64,000 nt of DNA from Membranipora membranacea (GCA_914767715.1 OU612074.1:6775501-6839500); one strand, 5' to 3'. Counted from the stretch's first letter, positions 25,092 to 38,585 are shown. Numbers and translations: made by a program. The notes: generated from the sequence alone by a model not told the origin.

Positions 25092-28000
25092 TCAAGTTGA
25101 TAATATATGGTTGAAATTTTGAAAAGTTTTGATTGAACTGAACTTCTCTTTAGATCTCAAATGTAACGGTAAAGAATTGTATGTAGCAGAAACTTTGTAT
25201 CTTAGATTGTCTGTATGATATAAAAGGAAATGTTTATCACGAAAATTGAACTTGGTAGTGTTTTTAAATCCTCTATATATAAATGGAGGTGTTAAAAAAT
25301 TGTTTATCTTATGCGCAAAAAGTGAAGTGAAATAACAAACAAGCTTAGGAAGAGGTGGGAGTTGTAATGATTGTGTAATGGATTCGGTTGGAATGAGATA
25401 ATATGGGATGTAATGCACATTTGCGATAATGCGTAAAGCCCGTTTTTGCAACAAAAATAATCTATTGAGGGCATTATTGCAGGACAAGTTGCCAATGATA
25501 TGGATACCATATATAAGGTGACAATAGATAAGCTGGAAGTAAAATATGCGGGCACTTGCAATATCCAAGAAGTATCTCAAATTTTGAAGTAGGTAAACAT
25601 TCCGTTGTACCTTTTTATATACATACTCTAGATCATGGGTGGGCAACCTTTTCTTGAAAAAGGCCACATTTTCTGCAGGCTCAACTCAAAAGGCCGCAAC
25701 ATATCTTTCAAGGATAAGATTGAAATTTTGGAACTTCCTATTTTGTTAATACTCAGATTTGTGTAAAGACTGCAGTATGTTGCAAGAACCATTAACTCAG
25801 CAGAAATGTGGGTTTATCTAATCTTCTGGAGTTTTATGACGTCATTTTATCTCATGATTGGTTTTATATCTGTCTGTTTTTCATATGTATGGCAAAGGGC
25901 AGGGTGGGATGGGTGCTGTTGGGCTCTCCTAGCGGTAAAAATGTAAAAAGTACATAACGGTGCAGTTGTGGCGGAGAAAAAATATTTTTGGAATTCTTTG
26001 CGTCTTGTCATCATCTTCAGCTTACTGCGCCCACCCTCCTGCAAGGGGGCAATCTTTTGCAAATGGCTGTGAAATGAAAAATGGAAAACTTCAGCCATAC
26101 TGCAGGAGCACTTGTAATAAAGAGACTTTTTGATACTAATCTGCCTTTGGTCCAAAATGACTGTTTTGCAAAAAATACTAATTGCTATTATCTTAGAGAA
26201 CTTTGTAATTTTATCATCCAAATGTTACTGTTTTGTTTTATTTCGAAAGAAAAACACCTTGAGAGTCATTGGCACCAGTACCAAAGTTATGATGATTTTG
26301 TGTAAAGTGGCGGGGAAGCTTTGCTACATTGCAGACTAGAGAAAGGCCTTAATTTTGAAATATATAGTACTTTCAGAGCGCTATGCATGCTTGGTTCTCC
26401 ACATATAGAAAGAGCAACCAAAATTGATGTGTAATATTTTTTTTAGGCATAAGGCTACAATTAGGCCGCAATAGATTACCCATTAGGCCGCACTGGCAAA
26501 AAGGCCGCAGGTTGCCCACAGCTGCTCTAGATGATCCTGCCATGAAAGCGAGTCATTCAACACAAAACCCAGAAGCCTTGTAGTTCTCTGTCTGTTTAGT
26601 TTTTCATGCCCTATGTACAGTTCCAGGTCATAAAGCGGATATGAGATATTAAGTAGCATGTAATGAGATTTCTGAACATTTATAACCATCCGGTTACGAT
26701 TGCACCAATCCAAAATGCCACTTAAATCTTCCGATGCCTTTGCCTTTAGTTGCTGAAGGTTTTTATTAGATGACAGGAACACTGTATCATCAGCATATGC
26801 ATATGATGATGAGTCTGATTTTGATGAAGTTAATAAATCATTTATGAAGATGAGAAACAAAGTTGGTGCTAGGATTGAACCTTGAGGGACCCCTATTGTG
26901 ATAGGCAATCTACAAGATTCAATATTATTGAGTTTAACAAACTGCCTTCTGTCTATCAGAAAGGTGTCAAGAAGTTTGAACATATTTCCTCCGATGCCGC
27001 AAGCCTTCAACTTATTGTGTAGTAAAACATGGGATACACAGTCAAATGCCTTTATAAAATCCAGAAAAAGTAATGTCATAACATTTCCATTAATTTTCTC
27101 CACCAAAAGTCTGAAAAAATTTTAAATAAACTGTCTGAACAAGAATGGCCTTTTCTAAATCCACATTGAAGCTCATGGATGATTTTGTTTTAAGTGAGAT
27201 ATTCTTGCAGATGGTGATTTATGTGTTTCTCAAATATTTTTGAAAGAACAGCCAAGACTGAAATTGGTCTATAATATGATGGGTTATTTATATCCCCAGA
27301 TTTATGTATTGGTGAAACTCGAGCTAGTTTCCAAGTTGAAGGGAACTGTCCTTTGCTTAAAACCCTGTTAAACATATTGGTGACAATATCCACAATATAA
27401 GGCCAAACAAGCTTCAACATCTTCACTGTAATTCTGTCAGGTCCTGTACTTTTACTATCAGGAATGTGGAACAATATTCTTGTACATGTGAAAGGGGTGA
27501 ATTGTGGTATGTCTGTCAAATTATGTTTGGAGACGGGAAATGTCATCTCATCTGTTACAACAAGGTTCTTTGTGATTGATTTTGCAATGGAATTGAAATG
27601 GCTGTTAAATTGATCTGCACTCAAATTTGTCGCAGGGAAAGTCTCCTTCTTTTTATTCTTTAATACATCCCAAACAGGTTTTGTATTACCTTTAGACTCT
27701 TTAATAGTATTAGAAATAGCTCTTTTCTTCTTTTGTCTGATCATATTAGTGACATAATTTCGCTGTTTTTTATATCCTTCCCAACACTGTTTTGTTTGAG
27801 TTGATCTCTGATTTTGATGTTCATTTTTACCTCATCATCCAACCATTTTGGAAGATTATGCGTTCATACAAAACGAGTCTTCTCAAACACGAGTTTTGAT
27901 ATAAGATGATTCAAATGGCTATAGAACTTCTCAAACATTGAGTCTATTGATCTTTCATACAGCACATAATCAAAATTTTCCCTTGAGAATGTGTTGAAAA

Positions 28001-28545
28001 TTTTTTCAGGTGTTGCAAATGCATAATCCAAAAATGTTACCTTGCATCTTTGTTTACATATTTCAACATTTCTATCAATCTCTCTTGAAGCTACTATCAT
28101 GAAATGATCACTCAGTGAATATTTGATGACACCAGATTCAGCAATATTGTCACTTTTACTTGAATAGATGTGGTCAATTAGTGTCCTTGATGAATTAGTT
28201 ATGCGAGTGGGTTCAGATATTCAACAGTAGTGGAGAGGTAACATTACCTAACCACCTGTTTTTCGAAGCTGGATTCAGCAAATCAATATTGAAATCACCA
28301 AATATTAAAATTTCATCGTTCAAACCAAAACAACGCTCGACAAACTCTGGAAAGTCTGTGTTCCATGATTCTTTTGATTGGGGAGGTCTATATAAATATG
28401 TGACCAAAAAACTCTTTTGGCTTCTGGGTCTGACCTTGACTGTTATACTCTCATCCATGTAAAGATCTAAATTTTCCAGATGAGGAATTTTCCAAAATGA
28501 GGAATTTCTACAGGAAAACTCTTTTTTTTCCTAACCCAGAAGGTT
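25092..28545 (-). mobile_element. Jockey/CR1-like LINE relic (unit B)
   Basis: Copy of the unit A LINE. Endonuclease pieces are at 28458-28213 and 28100-27864, the linker and first RT part at 27744-27190 (GPDRITVKML), and the RT core at 27106-26525 (FLDFIKAFD, GVPQGSILAP, YADD). The C-terminal region at 25632-25092 ends KTFQNFNHILST-stop and is intact where unit A has a stop. It is broken by a frameshift near 27115-27180, by breaks in the endonuclease, and by the hAT insertion. The stop present at about 14050 in unit A is absent here, so the damage accumulated partly after duplication. Confidence 0.85.
25634..26524. mobile_element. Non-autonomous hAT element (unit B copy)
   Basis: An 891-bp copy of the element at 12131-13045, at the identical LINE position, with CTCTAGAT duplicated at 25626-25633 and 26525-26532. 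The shared site shows that the insertion predates the segmental duplication. Confidence 0.9.
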
Positions 28546-30896
28546 TTTCAAAGGTTCAGTCTATTTGCTGGCCAGATAGTGTGGTTGGTCAGGTTATATC
28601 ACCAAAAACATAGATTATTCTCTCTCATTCCGCCGAACCAGCTCCTAATAAAAAATCAACATCAATTTGTCAAAGATGGTTATTGGAAAAGTCTGGCATC
28701 ACATTGTCTTGAACCAACACTCTATGTTTTAATGCCCTGTCAGCAGTGATCAGCCTTATATGGCTACACTGCCTGGTGGTAGAGGCAGTGGTTAATGGTA
28801 AAAAATTATCATTATAATGGAAATCACAAACATGTTTCGTCATGGATTGGAGTAGTCATGAGCGCAATACAAAGCTGTGGTTCACAGTGAATCATGCCGG
28901 CAGTTGATGGCCCTGCTTCCTACAGTAGCAAAAATGTGTCTAAATTTGGTGATTTATGTCTATCACAGACTTAATTCCTTAGCCAAAAATGCTTAAGTAA
29001 CATCACATGAATTATCTGTGATACACACATATGTGCATCTATTTATCTTTACTACTATAGTGTGTTATTATCCAGACAGATGAAGGACTTTGTGTTTCTC
29101 AAAAAGAGTCAAAAAATATGCTTTGCTATGCTTTTCAATCTAAAATAATTTGCTTAAAATTTGAGATCAACAGCATATTGTGATTGCTGACCAGATTCCC
29201 ATAGGGCAATCAGGAAGCATGGGAGGCGAATAGCCAAGGCTCCAAGACCTGGGAATTACTCTTATCAGAATTATAAAGGGAGTTGAAATAGTAAATATCA
29301 AGGACTTTCCTTGAACACCCTGTGTGCGGATCATGGCCAACAAAGTTTGGGAATGTGACATGAAATAGCTGTGTAACTGGAACAACAAAGACGTTGATTG
29401 GCATTGTTATTGATGAGAGCAGTAACTGACTGACACAGCCATGGCAGATGATGCATTGGGATGATGCCATATGGGTCAGCAAACTGTGTACACATTCTAC
29501 CAAAATTATGTCGGGCAAGTTCCTCCTTTCTTAGCTTGATAGGATAAAATTGATTGAAATCATAGGTTCACATGATTGCTTTCAGTGTGACATTGACAAG
29601 AGGTTGGCAACCATGCTCACCTCTGGCTTTCAACTTAAAAAGCTTCTTGTAGATTTATATGTTCTTAACCCTCACCTTTCAAATTTTCAACCCACCCAAT
29701 GTAGGAAAAAGTTAGCCACATCAAAAATCTTGATCTGGAAAATTCATCAGTTTTCCATAAATTAATTAGGAAATTTAATAGTATTTTACTTGGTCTGTAT
29801 TTTAATTGGTATTTTATAGGTTTTTTTTTACTGTTGAAGTTGCTTGTAGGCTGTGGATGAGATGTATCATGAGGAATTTTTGGCCCATGAGCTCTACCTT
29901 GATCAGTTTCCAATCCAAATGCAAAATCGTGTAAGACAGCCAGCTAAAAGCTAACTGTACATTAAAAAGTGATACTAGTTAAGCAGCTTAACATCCTACC
30001 TCATCTAACATCTATCAATCAGATATAGTATGATAAATACTGCAAAAGGTATCACTGCCACGTCAGGCTGGCTTCTCAGTCAACATTTTAACTGTTAGTA
30101 ATCTGATAATATTGCTCTCTTCATTTCCACTTGACTTATTGAGAAAATTACAATCATGCTACTCCGGTTTGGTCGTTGCAGATGCGCCCCAATGAAGTAT
30201 ATAATATATCATTGAGAACAAAGTCTCAAACGTATGAAAAGACAACTATGTATTTAAATAAAATATACAAAAATAAATGTTTTGACCCACCCACAAAAAT
30301 ATGGGAAATATGAGGGAATGGGGTAAAGTGACGTGAGGTTCTGATAATGATTATGTGCTCAAAACATTGGCCGAGGATAGGTAGTTGTAAATGAAGTGCA
30401 GATAGTAATGACAACCAATTTTAAAAAATTACCTGGATGTGAATTCATCTGAGCAAACACATTTCAATTACATGCTCAAGAACAGACGCGCAGGTAAATC
30501 ACGCTATATTTGAAATCCCGGTTGATGGTAGAACTAAAGGTTTAGATTGTAAATATCAGGAGCAGGCCAACATGTCTTAGACTCAGAAACCAAAAGTTAA
30601 CAGATACTTAAAACTTCGGAAAGTAAAATATGAATTTTCAAAATTTACTGAGGCATTTCTGTTTTGTCTAAACTAAATGACAACAATCACATTGGGAGTG
30701 AGTATCATGGGTCACATCACCTGTATTCAAGAGGGGATAACTTAGACTGAGAGGAGGATAGTTAGTTGTTAGAAAGGGGAGGATGGATAAAGACTTACTA
30801 TTATTAGAATGATTTCATCTGATTAAGATATAAGATTTGAAGTTGGTTGGTTTTGAAGTGAATTCAGTAGGCTGCTTAATTATGTTTGCTGTGAAG
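28546..30896. other. Unit B/C boundary region, no gene
   Basis: Non-coding. About 80 bp at 28543-28620 are missing from the matching place in unit A (15070). The unit boundary lies at about 29465. Positions 29.5-30.9 kb repeat the 3' flank of the peptide genes. Confidence 0.6.
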
Positions 30897-31037
30897 TTTA
30901 TTGGTCAATAATTTAGGTGAAGTTGAAAACATGGAATTCTCTTATGTTTACATTTTGTCAGAGTCTTCTAGACTGTGGAAAAAACGTTAAACTCAAAAGT
31001 GATCATGGATGCTGGTCGCTGGCTATTTTTGAATATT

Positions 31038-31638
31038 TTAATTTTTGTTTCTGTGATCTGGAGATCTTTCATGCTTGGGTGCTGGTCTTGGGCCTGCTGC
31101 GCTTCTCTTGTTTCTGTGAGCTGGTGATCTATCTTGCTTGGGTGCTGGTCTTGGTCCTCTTGCGCTTCTCTTGTTTCTGTGAGCTTGTGATCTATCTTGC
31201 TTGGGTGCTGGTCTTGGTCCTCTTACGCTTCTCTTGTTTCTGTGAGCTGGTGATCTATCTTGCTTGGGTGCTGGTCTTGGTCCTCTTGCGCTTCTCTTGT
31301 TTCTGTGAGCTGGTGATCTATCTTGCTTGGGTGCTGGTCTTGGTCCTCTTGCGCTTCTCTTGTTTCTGTGAGCTGGTGATCTATCTTGCTTGGGTGCTGG
31401 TCTTGGTCCTGTTGCGCTTCTCTTGTTTCTGTGAGCTGGTGATCTATCTTGCTTGGGTGCCTGTCTTGGTCCTCTTGCGCTTCTCTTGTTTCTGTGAGCT
31501 GGTGATCAATCTTGCTTGGGTGCTGGTCTTGGTCCTGCTGCGCTTCTCTTGTTTCTGTGAGCTGGTGATCTATCTTGTTTGGGTGCTGGTCTTGGTCCTG
31601 CTGCGCTTCTCTTGTTCCTGTGAGCTGGTGATCTATCT
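31038..31638 (-). pseudogene. P3: 3' fragment of a peptide array
   Basis: About nine 63-bp units plus the normal array end (stop TAA at 31040-31038), with an AATAAA on the minus strand at 30902-30897. The array breaks off at about 31637, where it joins directly to the sequence that normally starts a unit. The array N-terminus, signal-peptide exon and promoter are all missing. It also carries TGA at 31508-31506, at the same Arg codon that is mutated in P1 and P5. No coding capacity is expected. Confidence 0.8.
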
Positions 31639-32966
31639 TAGCTTGATAGGATAAAATTGATTGAAATCACAGGTTCTCATGATTGCTTTCAGTGTGACAT
31701 TGACAAGAGGTTGGCAACCATGCTCATCTCTGGCTTTCAACTTAAAAAGCTTCTTGTAGATTTATATGTTTTTAACCCACACTTTTCAAATTTTCAACCC
31801 ACCCAATGTAGGAAAAAATTAGCCACATCAAAAATCTTGATCTGGAAAAAACATCAGTTTTCCATAAATTGATTAGGAATTTTAGTAATATTTTAATTGG
31901 CATTTTATAGGTTTGTTTTGACTGTTGAAATTGCTTGTAGGCTGTGGATGAGATGTATCATGAGGAATTCTTGGGCCCATGAGCTCTACCTTGATCAGTT
32001 TCCAATTCAAATGCAAAATCGTGTAAGACAGCCAACTAAAAGCTAACTGTACCTTAAACCAAGTGATACTAGGTAAGCAGCTTAACATCCTACCTCATCT
32101 TACATATATCAATCAGATATAGTATGATAATACTGCAAAAGGTATCACTGCCGCCTAGCTCAGGCTGGCTTCTCAGTCAACATTTTAACTGTCAGTAATC
32201 TGATAATATTGCTCTCTTCATTTCGACCTGACTTATTACGATCGTGCTACTCCGGTTTCCCCAATGTAGAATATATAGCTTTGAGAACAAACTCTTAAAC
32301 ATATGAAAAGACAACTCTGTATTTAAATAAAATATAAAAAGATAAATGTTTTGACCCACCCACAAATATATGAGGAATTTGAGGGAATGGGGTAAAGTGA
32401 TGTGAGGTACTAATAATGATTATGTGCTCAAACATTGGCCAAGGATGGGTAGTTATAAATGAAGTGCAGATAGTAATGACAACCAATTTTATAGAATTAC
32501 CTGGATGTGAATTCATCTGAGCAAACACATTTCGATCATATATGCTCAAGAACAGACACGCAGGTAAATCACGCCATATTTCAAATCCCGGTTGATGATA
32601 GAACTAAAGGTTTAGATTATAAATATCAGAAGCAGGCCAAGATGTCTTAGACTCAGAAACCAAAAGTTAACAGACACTAAAAACTTCGGAAAGTAAAATA
32701 TGAATTTCCAAAATTTACTGAGGCATTTCTGTTTTGTCTAAACTAAATGACAACAATCACATTGGGAGTGGGTATCATGGGTCACATCACCTGTATTCAA
32801 GAGGGGATAACTTAGACTGAGAGGAGGGTAGATAGTTGTTAGAAAGGGGAGGATGAATAAAGACTTACTATTATTAGAATTATATCATGTGATTAAGATA
32901 TAAGATTTGAAGTTGGTTGGTTTTGAAGTGAATTCAGTAGGCTGCTTAATTATGTTTGCTGTGAAG

Positions 32967-32972
32967 TTTATT
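32967..32972 (-). terminator. Poly(A) signal of P4
   Basis: AATAAA on the minus strand, about 140 bp beyond the P4 stop, in the family's conserved 3' context. Confidence 0.6.
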
Positions 32973-33108
32973 GGTTAATAATTTAAGTGAAGTTGAAAAC
33001 ATGGAATTTCTCTTATGTTTACATTTTGTCAGGGTCTTCTAGACTACGAAAAAAACGTTAAACTCAAAAATGTTCATTGATGCTCGTCGCTGACTATTTT
33101 TGAATATT

Positions 33109-35063
33109 TTAATTTTTGTTTCTGTGATCTGGAGATCTTTCATGCTTGGGTGCTGGTCTTGGGCCTGCTGCACTTCTCTTGTTTCTGTGAGCTGGTGATC
33201 TATCTTCCTTTGGTGCTGGTCTTGGACCTGTTGCGCTTCTCTTGTTTCTCTGAGCTGGTGATCTATCCTGCTTGGGTGCCTGTCTTGGTCCTGTTGCTCT
33301 TCTCTTGTTTCTGTGAGCTGGTGATCTATCTTGCTTGGGTGCTGGTCTTGGTCCTGATACGCTTCTCTTGTTTCTGTGAGCTGGTGATCTATCTTGCTTG
33401 GGTGCTGGTCTTGGTCCTGTTGCGCTTCTCTTGTTTCTGTGAGCTGGTGATCTATCCTGCTTGGGTGCCTGTCTTGGTCCTGCTGAACTTCTCTTGTTCC
33501 TGTGAGCTGGTGATCTATCTTGCTTGGGTGCTGGTCTTGGTCCTGGTGCGCTTCTCTTGTTTCTGTGAGCTGGTGATCTATCTTGCTTTGGTGCTGGTCT
33601 TGGTCCTGATGCGCTTCTCTTGTTTCTGTGAGCTGGTGATCTATCTTGCTTGGGTGCTGGTCTTGGTCCTGCTGCGCTTCTCTTGTTTCTGTGAGCTGGT
33701 GATCTATCTTGCTTTGGTGCTGGTCTTGGTCCTGTTGCGCTTCTCTTGTTTCTGTGAGCTGGTGATCTATCCTGCTTGGGTGCCTGTCTTGGTCCTGCTG
33801 AGCTTCTCTTGTTCCTGTGAGCTGGTGATCTATCTTGCTTGGGTGCTGGTCTTGGTCCTGGTGCGCTTCTCTTGTTTCTTTGAGCTGGTGATCTATCTTG
33901 CTTGGGTGCTGGTCTTGGTCCTGATGCGCTTCTCTTGTTTCTGTGAGCTGGTGATCTATCTTGCTTGGGTGCTGGTCTTGGTCCTGCTGCGCTTCTCTTG
34001 TTTCTGTGAGCTGGTGATCTATCTTGCTTGGGTGCTGGTCTTGGTCCTGGTGCACTTCTCTTGTTTCTGTGAGCTGGTGATCTATCTTGCTTGGGTGCCT
34101 GTCTTGGTCCTGCTGCGCTTCTCTTGTTTCTGTGAGCTGGTGATCTATCTTGCTTGGGTGCCTGTCTTGGTCCTGCTGCGCTTCTCTTGTTTCTGTGAGC
34201 TGGTGATCTATCTTGCTTGGGTGCCTGTCTTGGTCCTGATGCGCTTCTCTTGTTTCTGTGAGCTGGTGATCTATCTTGCTTGGGTGCTGGTCTTGGCCCT
34301 GTTGCGCTTCTCTTGTTTCTTTGAGCTGGTGATCTATCTTGCTTGGGTGCTGGTCTTGGTCCTGCTGCGCCTCTCTTGTTTCTGTGAGCTGGTGATCTAT
34401 CTTGCTTGGGTGCTCGTCTTGGTCCTGCTGCGCCTCTCTTGTTTCTGTGAGCTGGTGATCTATCTTGCTTGGGTGCTGGTCTTGGTCCTGGTGCACTTCT
34501 CTTGTTTCTGTGAGCTGGTGATCTATCTTGCTTGGGTGCCTGTCTTGGTCCTGCTGCGCTTCTCTTGTTTCTGTGAGCTGGTGATCTATCTTGCTTGGGT
34601 GCTGGTCTTGGTCCTGTTGCGCTTCTCTTGTTTCTGTGAGCTGGTGATCTATCTTGCTTGGGTGCTTGTCTTGGTACTGTTGCGCTTCTCTTGTTTCTGT
34701 GAGCTGGTGATCTATCTTGCTTGGGTGCTGGTCTTGGTCCTCCTGTCCTCTCACTACCATTTTCTCTTGCTACATGGTCACCGGTTTGCTTTCTACCACC
34801 AAGTACAGCACCTAAAACATAGAACAGGTAACTCATAAACTGCAAGGCTTATGAGATATTTTTTAAAATTTCATTTAGAATGCCTTGCTAATGGAAACAT
34901 TTTTTGGTTTAGAGTGTTATTCTGTTCAACTCGAACAGCCATCAATTACAGCTCTGAATTAAATGGGAATCCTCAAAAAAAACCAACTTATGCTGACATT
35001 CATAAAATACTCACTGCCACCAAGGATAGTGAAAACCAGGGCGATGAGGATCAACTTATTCAT
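33109..35063 (-). CDS. P4: intact tandem-repeat secreted peptide precursor (26 units)
   Basis: The longest member. Signal-peptide exon 35015-35063 (MNKLILIALVFTILGG; donor GTGAGT at 35014-35009) joins array exon 34811-33109 (acceptor at 34813-34812) in phase 1. The predicted product is about 583 residues: signal peptide, spacer AVLGGRKQTGDHVARENG, then 26 units. Most read SA[T/A/S/P]GPR[P/Q] then APKQDRSPAHRN and Lys-Arg; the last unit ends APKHERSPDHRNKN-stop. Charge per peptide is about +3, with 4 Pro. The layout matches multicopy secreted precursors such as neuropeptides or bee apidaecins, and the PRP motif recalls proline-rich antimicrobial peptides. That is an analogy, not homology. Blocks of units recur in the same order, showing recent internal duplication. 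Confidence 0.8.
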
Positions 35064-35329
35064 TCTACAAAAACAATAACATGAGTTGTAAAGAACAGAC
35101 GCATCAGAGATAATATATTATTCCAATTTCATTAAAATAATAATAATAATGATGTCAATTTGAAGGATAGATTCTCAAGAAAATAATCACTTGGTGTGTA
35201 GGCTTTGATCTGAATGGCTTGCTAATTATAAATGATAAATATACAATATTACTAGATAATTGACTACGCATACCAATTTAATGATTGGTTCAGTATACAC
35301 CAATATGTATAGGAGTTCAGAAAACTTAC

Positions 35330-35423
35330 TCGCTCTGCGTTGCTGACTGGTCAAACAGACATGTGTGCCTTCTCCAGATCTCTCCCTGCCTTTTATACGT
35401 CTATGACTCCTGTCCGGACTTCT
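35330..35423 (-). promoter_or_regulatory. P4 promoter and 5' UTR exon
   Basis: Minus strand: GAAGTCC (plus GGACTTCT, 35416-35423), TATAAAA (plus 35391-35397), conserved leader with the GGAGAAGGCACACATGTCT variant, and exon end at 35330 before GTAAGT (35329-35324). Confidence 0.75.
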
Positions 35424-35429
35424 TTTGAT

Positions 35430-38400
35430 ATGATTCCTCAATTAGTTAATATTAAGATACTCATTATGATCAAACATGGTAAATCAGAAGGATAAGGCTG
35501 TTTTTTATCATGTAATTTGGGTATTTTTGAGAATAATCCAAAAGAGGAAACAAAATGGAAATGACCTCAATGAGCATTTTCAGAGCCTAGCTAAATTCAA
35601 TTTTCCAACAATCAATTGCGAAGCTTTTTTTTGACAGATATTGAAATATAGGAAACCCTTAACTTTAATGCTCTTTTCGTAAACAACATTACATCATGTC
35701 ATCTACTAAATGAAAAGTTGTTAGTGGACATCCTGTATCCTGCTCAGTCCTGCTTGCATATCCCTTGATGAATATGTCTAGAGCTTCCAATGAACACTTA
35801 CTTTAGCTGTCTCGCATAAAAATCCTGCTAGCATATTTTCACTGTCTCCAGTTGTAGCTGATGCGGTCGATTAAGATCTGGTAAACCATTTGGCAAGACA
35901 AAAAAAATGAGTTAGGACCATTTCTGAACTCAATTACAATTACCAATGACTAAACAGGCCACTCAAATAATATTTTCTTATTATTGGTTGGCATGAGCCA
36001 TTATGAATCAATCCTTATTGCTTTCAGTAGAGGAAATGGGGTAATTATATATTTTATTGGCAGATTGATGAGGACTCTTCATCTGTACGCTTATCTGCAT
36101 GATTATTGTTTGCAAAGAGAAGGCTTCCAAGTTTCTACAGTGCTAAACTCGATCTCAGCATAACGATGTCAAAATGAGCAGGAAAGGCTCGTTTCTTATA
36201 TTGCACAGCCTGTTCCAAGAGACATCATAATGGAGAGAATGAGAGTTACCCCCCTTAAGGTTTGATAGTTATTGTGTAGGGTTTCTGTATTACTTCCTTC
36301 ATCCTCTCTCCGCTATATTTGTTACAAAATTTTCTTGGAAAGATATTCTATCATATTTCAAAGCTTTATTTACATCACATTTTTGCATCCCGCTACAAAA
36401 ATTTTCTCCTGATAGAGCTTTCAATATCAAACTACAGCTGTGATCCAAAGGATATCCGGTACCGGTTGTCATTTTTATCTGGTAATAACTTGTGCATAAT
36501 ATAATGACTCTTACTCACTTCCACATTCAGTTGTCATTTAATATAAAAATTACAATACAGAGTAGATCCTGCAATAGAGGAAACACATCCAGCAAAAAGA
36601 CTTACTTCAAATCAAGTATAATTATTGTTGATCATTTAGTGATACAATTCTTATACAATATAAAAATTGCAATTCCGGTTAATTAGCAGTATTTGAATGT
36701 ATACAATAATGGTGATGTGCTTCATAACGCCCAAAACAACTTCTATTGTCCGCTACAGCTGAATTGTTTTGGTATAACTCACGACAAACTGTTTTTTATA
36801 TGTTTCCAACATACAACCATTCCTCACTTATAATTGTGATCTTGCATTTTTTGCTATGCTAACCGACAGCAAACTAAAATTATTGGAATGATTTTGTAAT
36901 TGTGTATTAATGCAATTCTACCTAACATAGATTATTTTGAGCGGTTTTCAGTGCAAGCAATTCCTGAGTTAAGACATTTTAGTTAATCACTTCCTCAAAA
37001 CTTATCAAGGTTGTTGCATTTATTGTATAAAGCATTCTTTACCAGATGCAGTGACTTGTATTTCACTCTTGCCATAATAGTCTATAATAGGAGAAAAAAA
37101 AAATAACATCCAGATACAAATATGATTTATGCCAAAAATGTTAGAATATTGTGTCAATATGCTTGTATCCTTTTAACACATCATAAAGCAAGACCCATTT
37201 ATTTTTAATCGCCTTTACATATTAATTTATAATCATCACAACTTCGGCTTCCAAATTCCAATTTTTATACAAAAAAAAACAGAAATAGACAAAAGGACAA
37301 TATTAGTTATAATCCAGCGTATAATCTGACCTTTTATCTCAGAAGGATACCAGATTATCAGTCTGGCAGCTAGTTATACAGTAAATATGCAAGATCTTTC
37401 ATCGAAAAGTTTGTTAAAAACTATATATAGAATAAAAAATTGTCCCCTCATCGCATATACGAGGTGTCTTTGATTCAGCCCATAGACCTACTAATAATAA
37501 TAATAATGATAATAATAATAATAATGTGATTCAGCACATAGACCTACTAATAATAAACCTAGACAGGTGACCTGCGCAGCTGAAGTGAGGCCTATAATAA
37601 CCGGAATTCCCCAATGACATAACGTTACTGTGTTGTGCACAGTGAGCGCTGCAATGAATGGTTTTACTATATGAGCATGACTGTTTATTAGCTATAATGT
37701 CATTTTTCTCATAGAGATATCGAAGACTGATGCCTACAAGTTATTCTTATCTGGAGGGTGATGTGACAAGCATCGTCATAGTCTCTGAATTATTCTCTAG
37801 CTCAGATATCGAATGAGATACGACCATTAGAAGCAAGCAATATCTGTAAACGGTGATACATTATTTAAGCATTGCTGCAAGAAAATAGCATTTTTCTCAC
37901 AGATTCATCAAGAAATTATGCAAGCAAGTTAATTTTATGTGAAACGTGATGGACCAAGCCAGCTGTAGGTGTTTGAATTTTGTATCTGACTCAAATATTG
38001 AGTGAGTTACGTCCATTAGAAGTCGGAAATATAATGACTCTATGACTGACTGTTGCATGAAAATATTTGTTTATGCGTTCTGAAAGACACAGGACTTACC
38101 ATGTGGGTGTGCTGCAATCAGTTGATGACTCAAAACATGGCTAGCTAAAAATAGCTATAACCTCGGTCAACCTTGCACATGCTGTGTCCATCTGTATTGT
38201 AGCTCAAGTTGTTTGTGACACGTCCCCATAAGTAGCATGATCTTGAAGGTTATTGCTGTAGGATTTTGGGTTAGCTTAACTTTTTACATACTCTTCATTG
38301 GTGGGCTTTGCCTTATTGAGACTAAACTGTCCAGTTGCTCAGTGGATTTCTTGCACACCTGACATGGCATCAACATCGTAATCGGTGAGATAAGATTCAT

Positions 38401-38560
38401 AACTATACTTGTGTTTTAATTTGTTTCAGTTCCGTGGTATGGTATCCTCTACTTTTCAATACTGTCAGGTAAAGGTGGCAATGACAGGTGCGACATTATG
38501 CTCTTTTTTCACTTTCGCAAAGAAGGAGAAAGATTGATGTGATGTTTATGAGTTTCTCAA
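35430..38560. other. Upstream flank of P4 and unique spacer, no gene
   Basis: To 37482 this is the duplicated upstream flank. Then comes an AAT-rich simple repeat with a short direct repeat of CACATAGACCTACTAATAAT type (37480-37550), and unique sequence. Two diverged pieces about 170 bp apart (37803-37845 and 37985-38030, both with GAGTTACGxCCATTAGAAG-like cores) resemble each other. No gene is supported. Confidence 0.5.
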
Positions 38561-38585
38561 ATTTCCAGGCCAGTAAAAGTAGTTG

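Larger units (their letters stand above)
15936..29465. repeat. Segmental duplication unit B
   Basis: Second full copy of the unit, colinear with unit A through peptide gene P2, the non-coding stretch, the 9.7-kb open frame, and the LINE plus hAT. The two copies differ mainly by point changes and short indels, so the duplication is young. Confidence 0.9.
31637..37482. repeat. Segmental duplication unit D
   Basis: Starts at the junction inside the P3 array with CTTAGCTTGATAGGAT, which matches 29530 onward. It runs through P4 and its upstream flank and ends at about 37482, where the match to 21.54 kb (GATTCAGCCCA) gives way to an AAT-rich simple repeat. It lacks the LINE/hAT half of the unit. 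Positions 31.64-32.97 kb are non-coding 3' flank. Confidence 0.85.
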
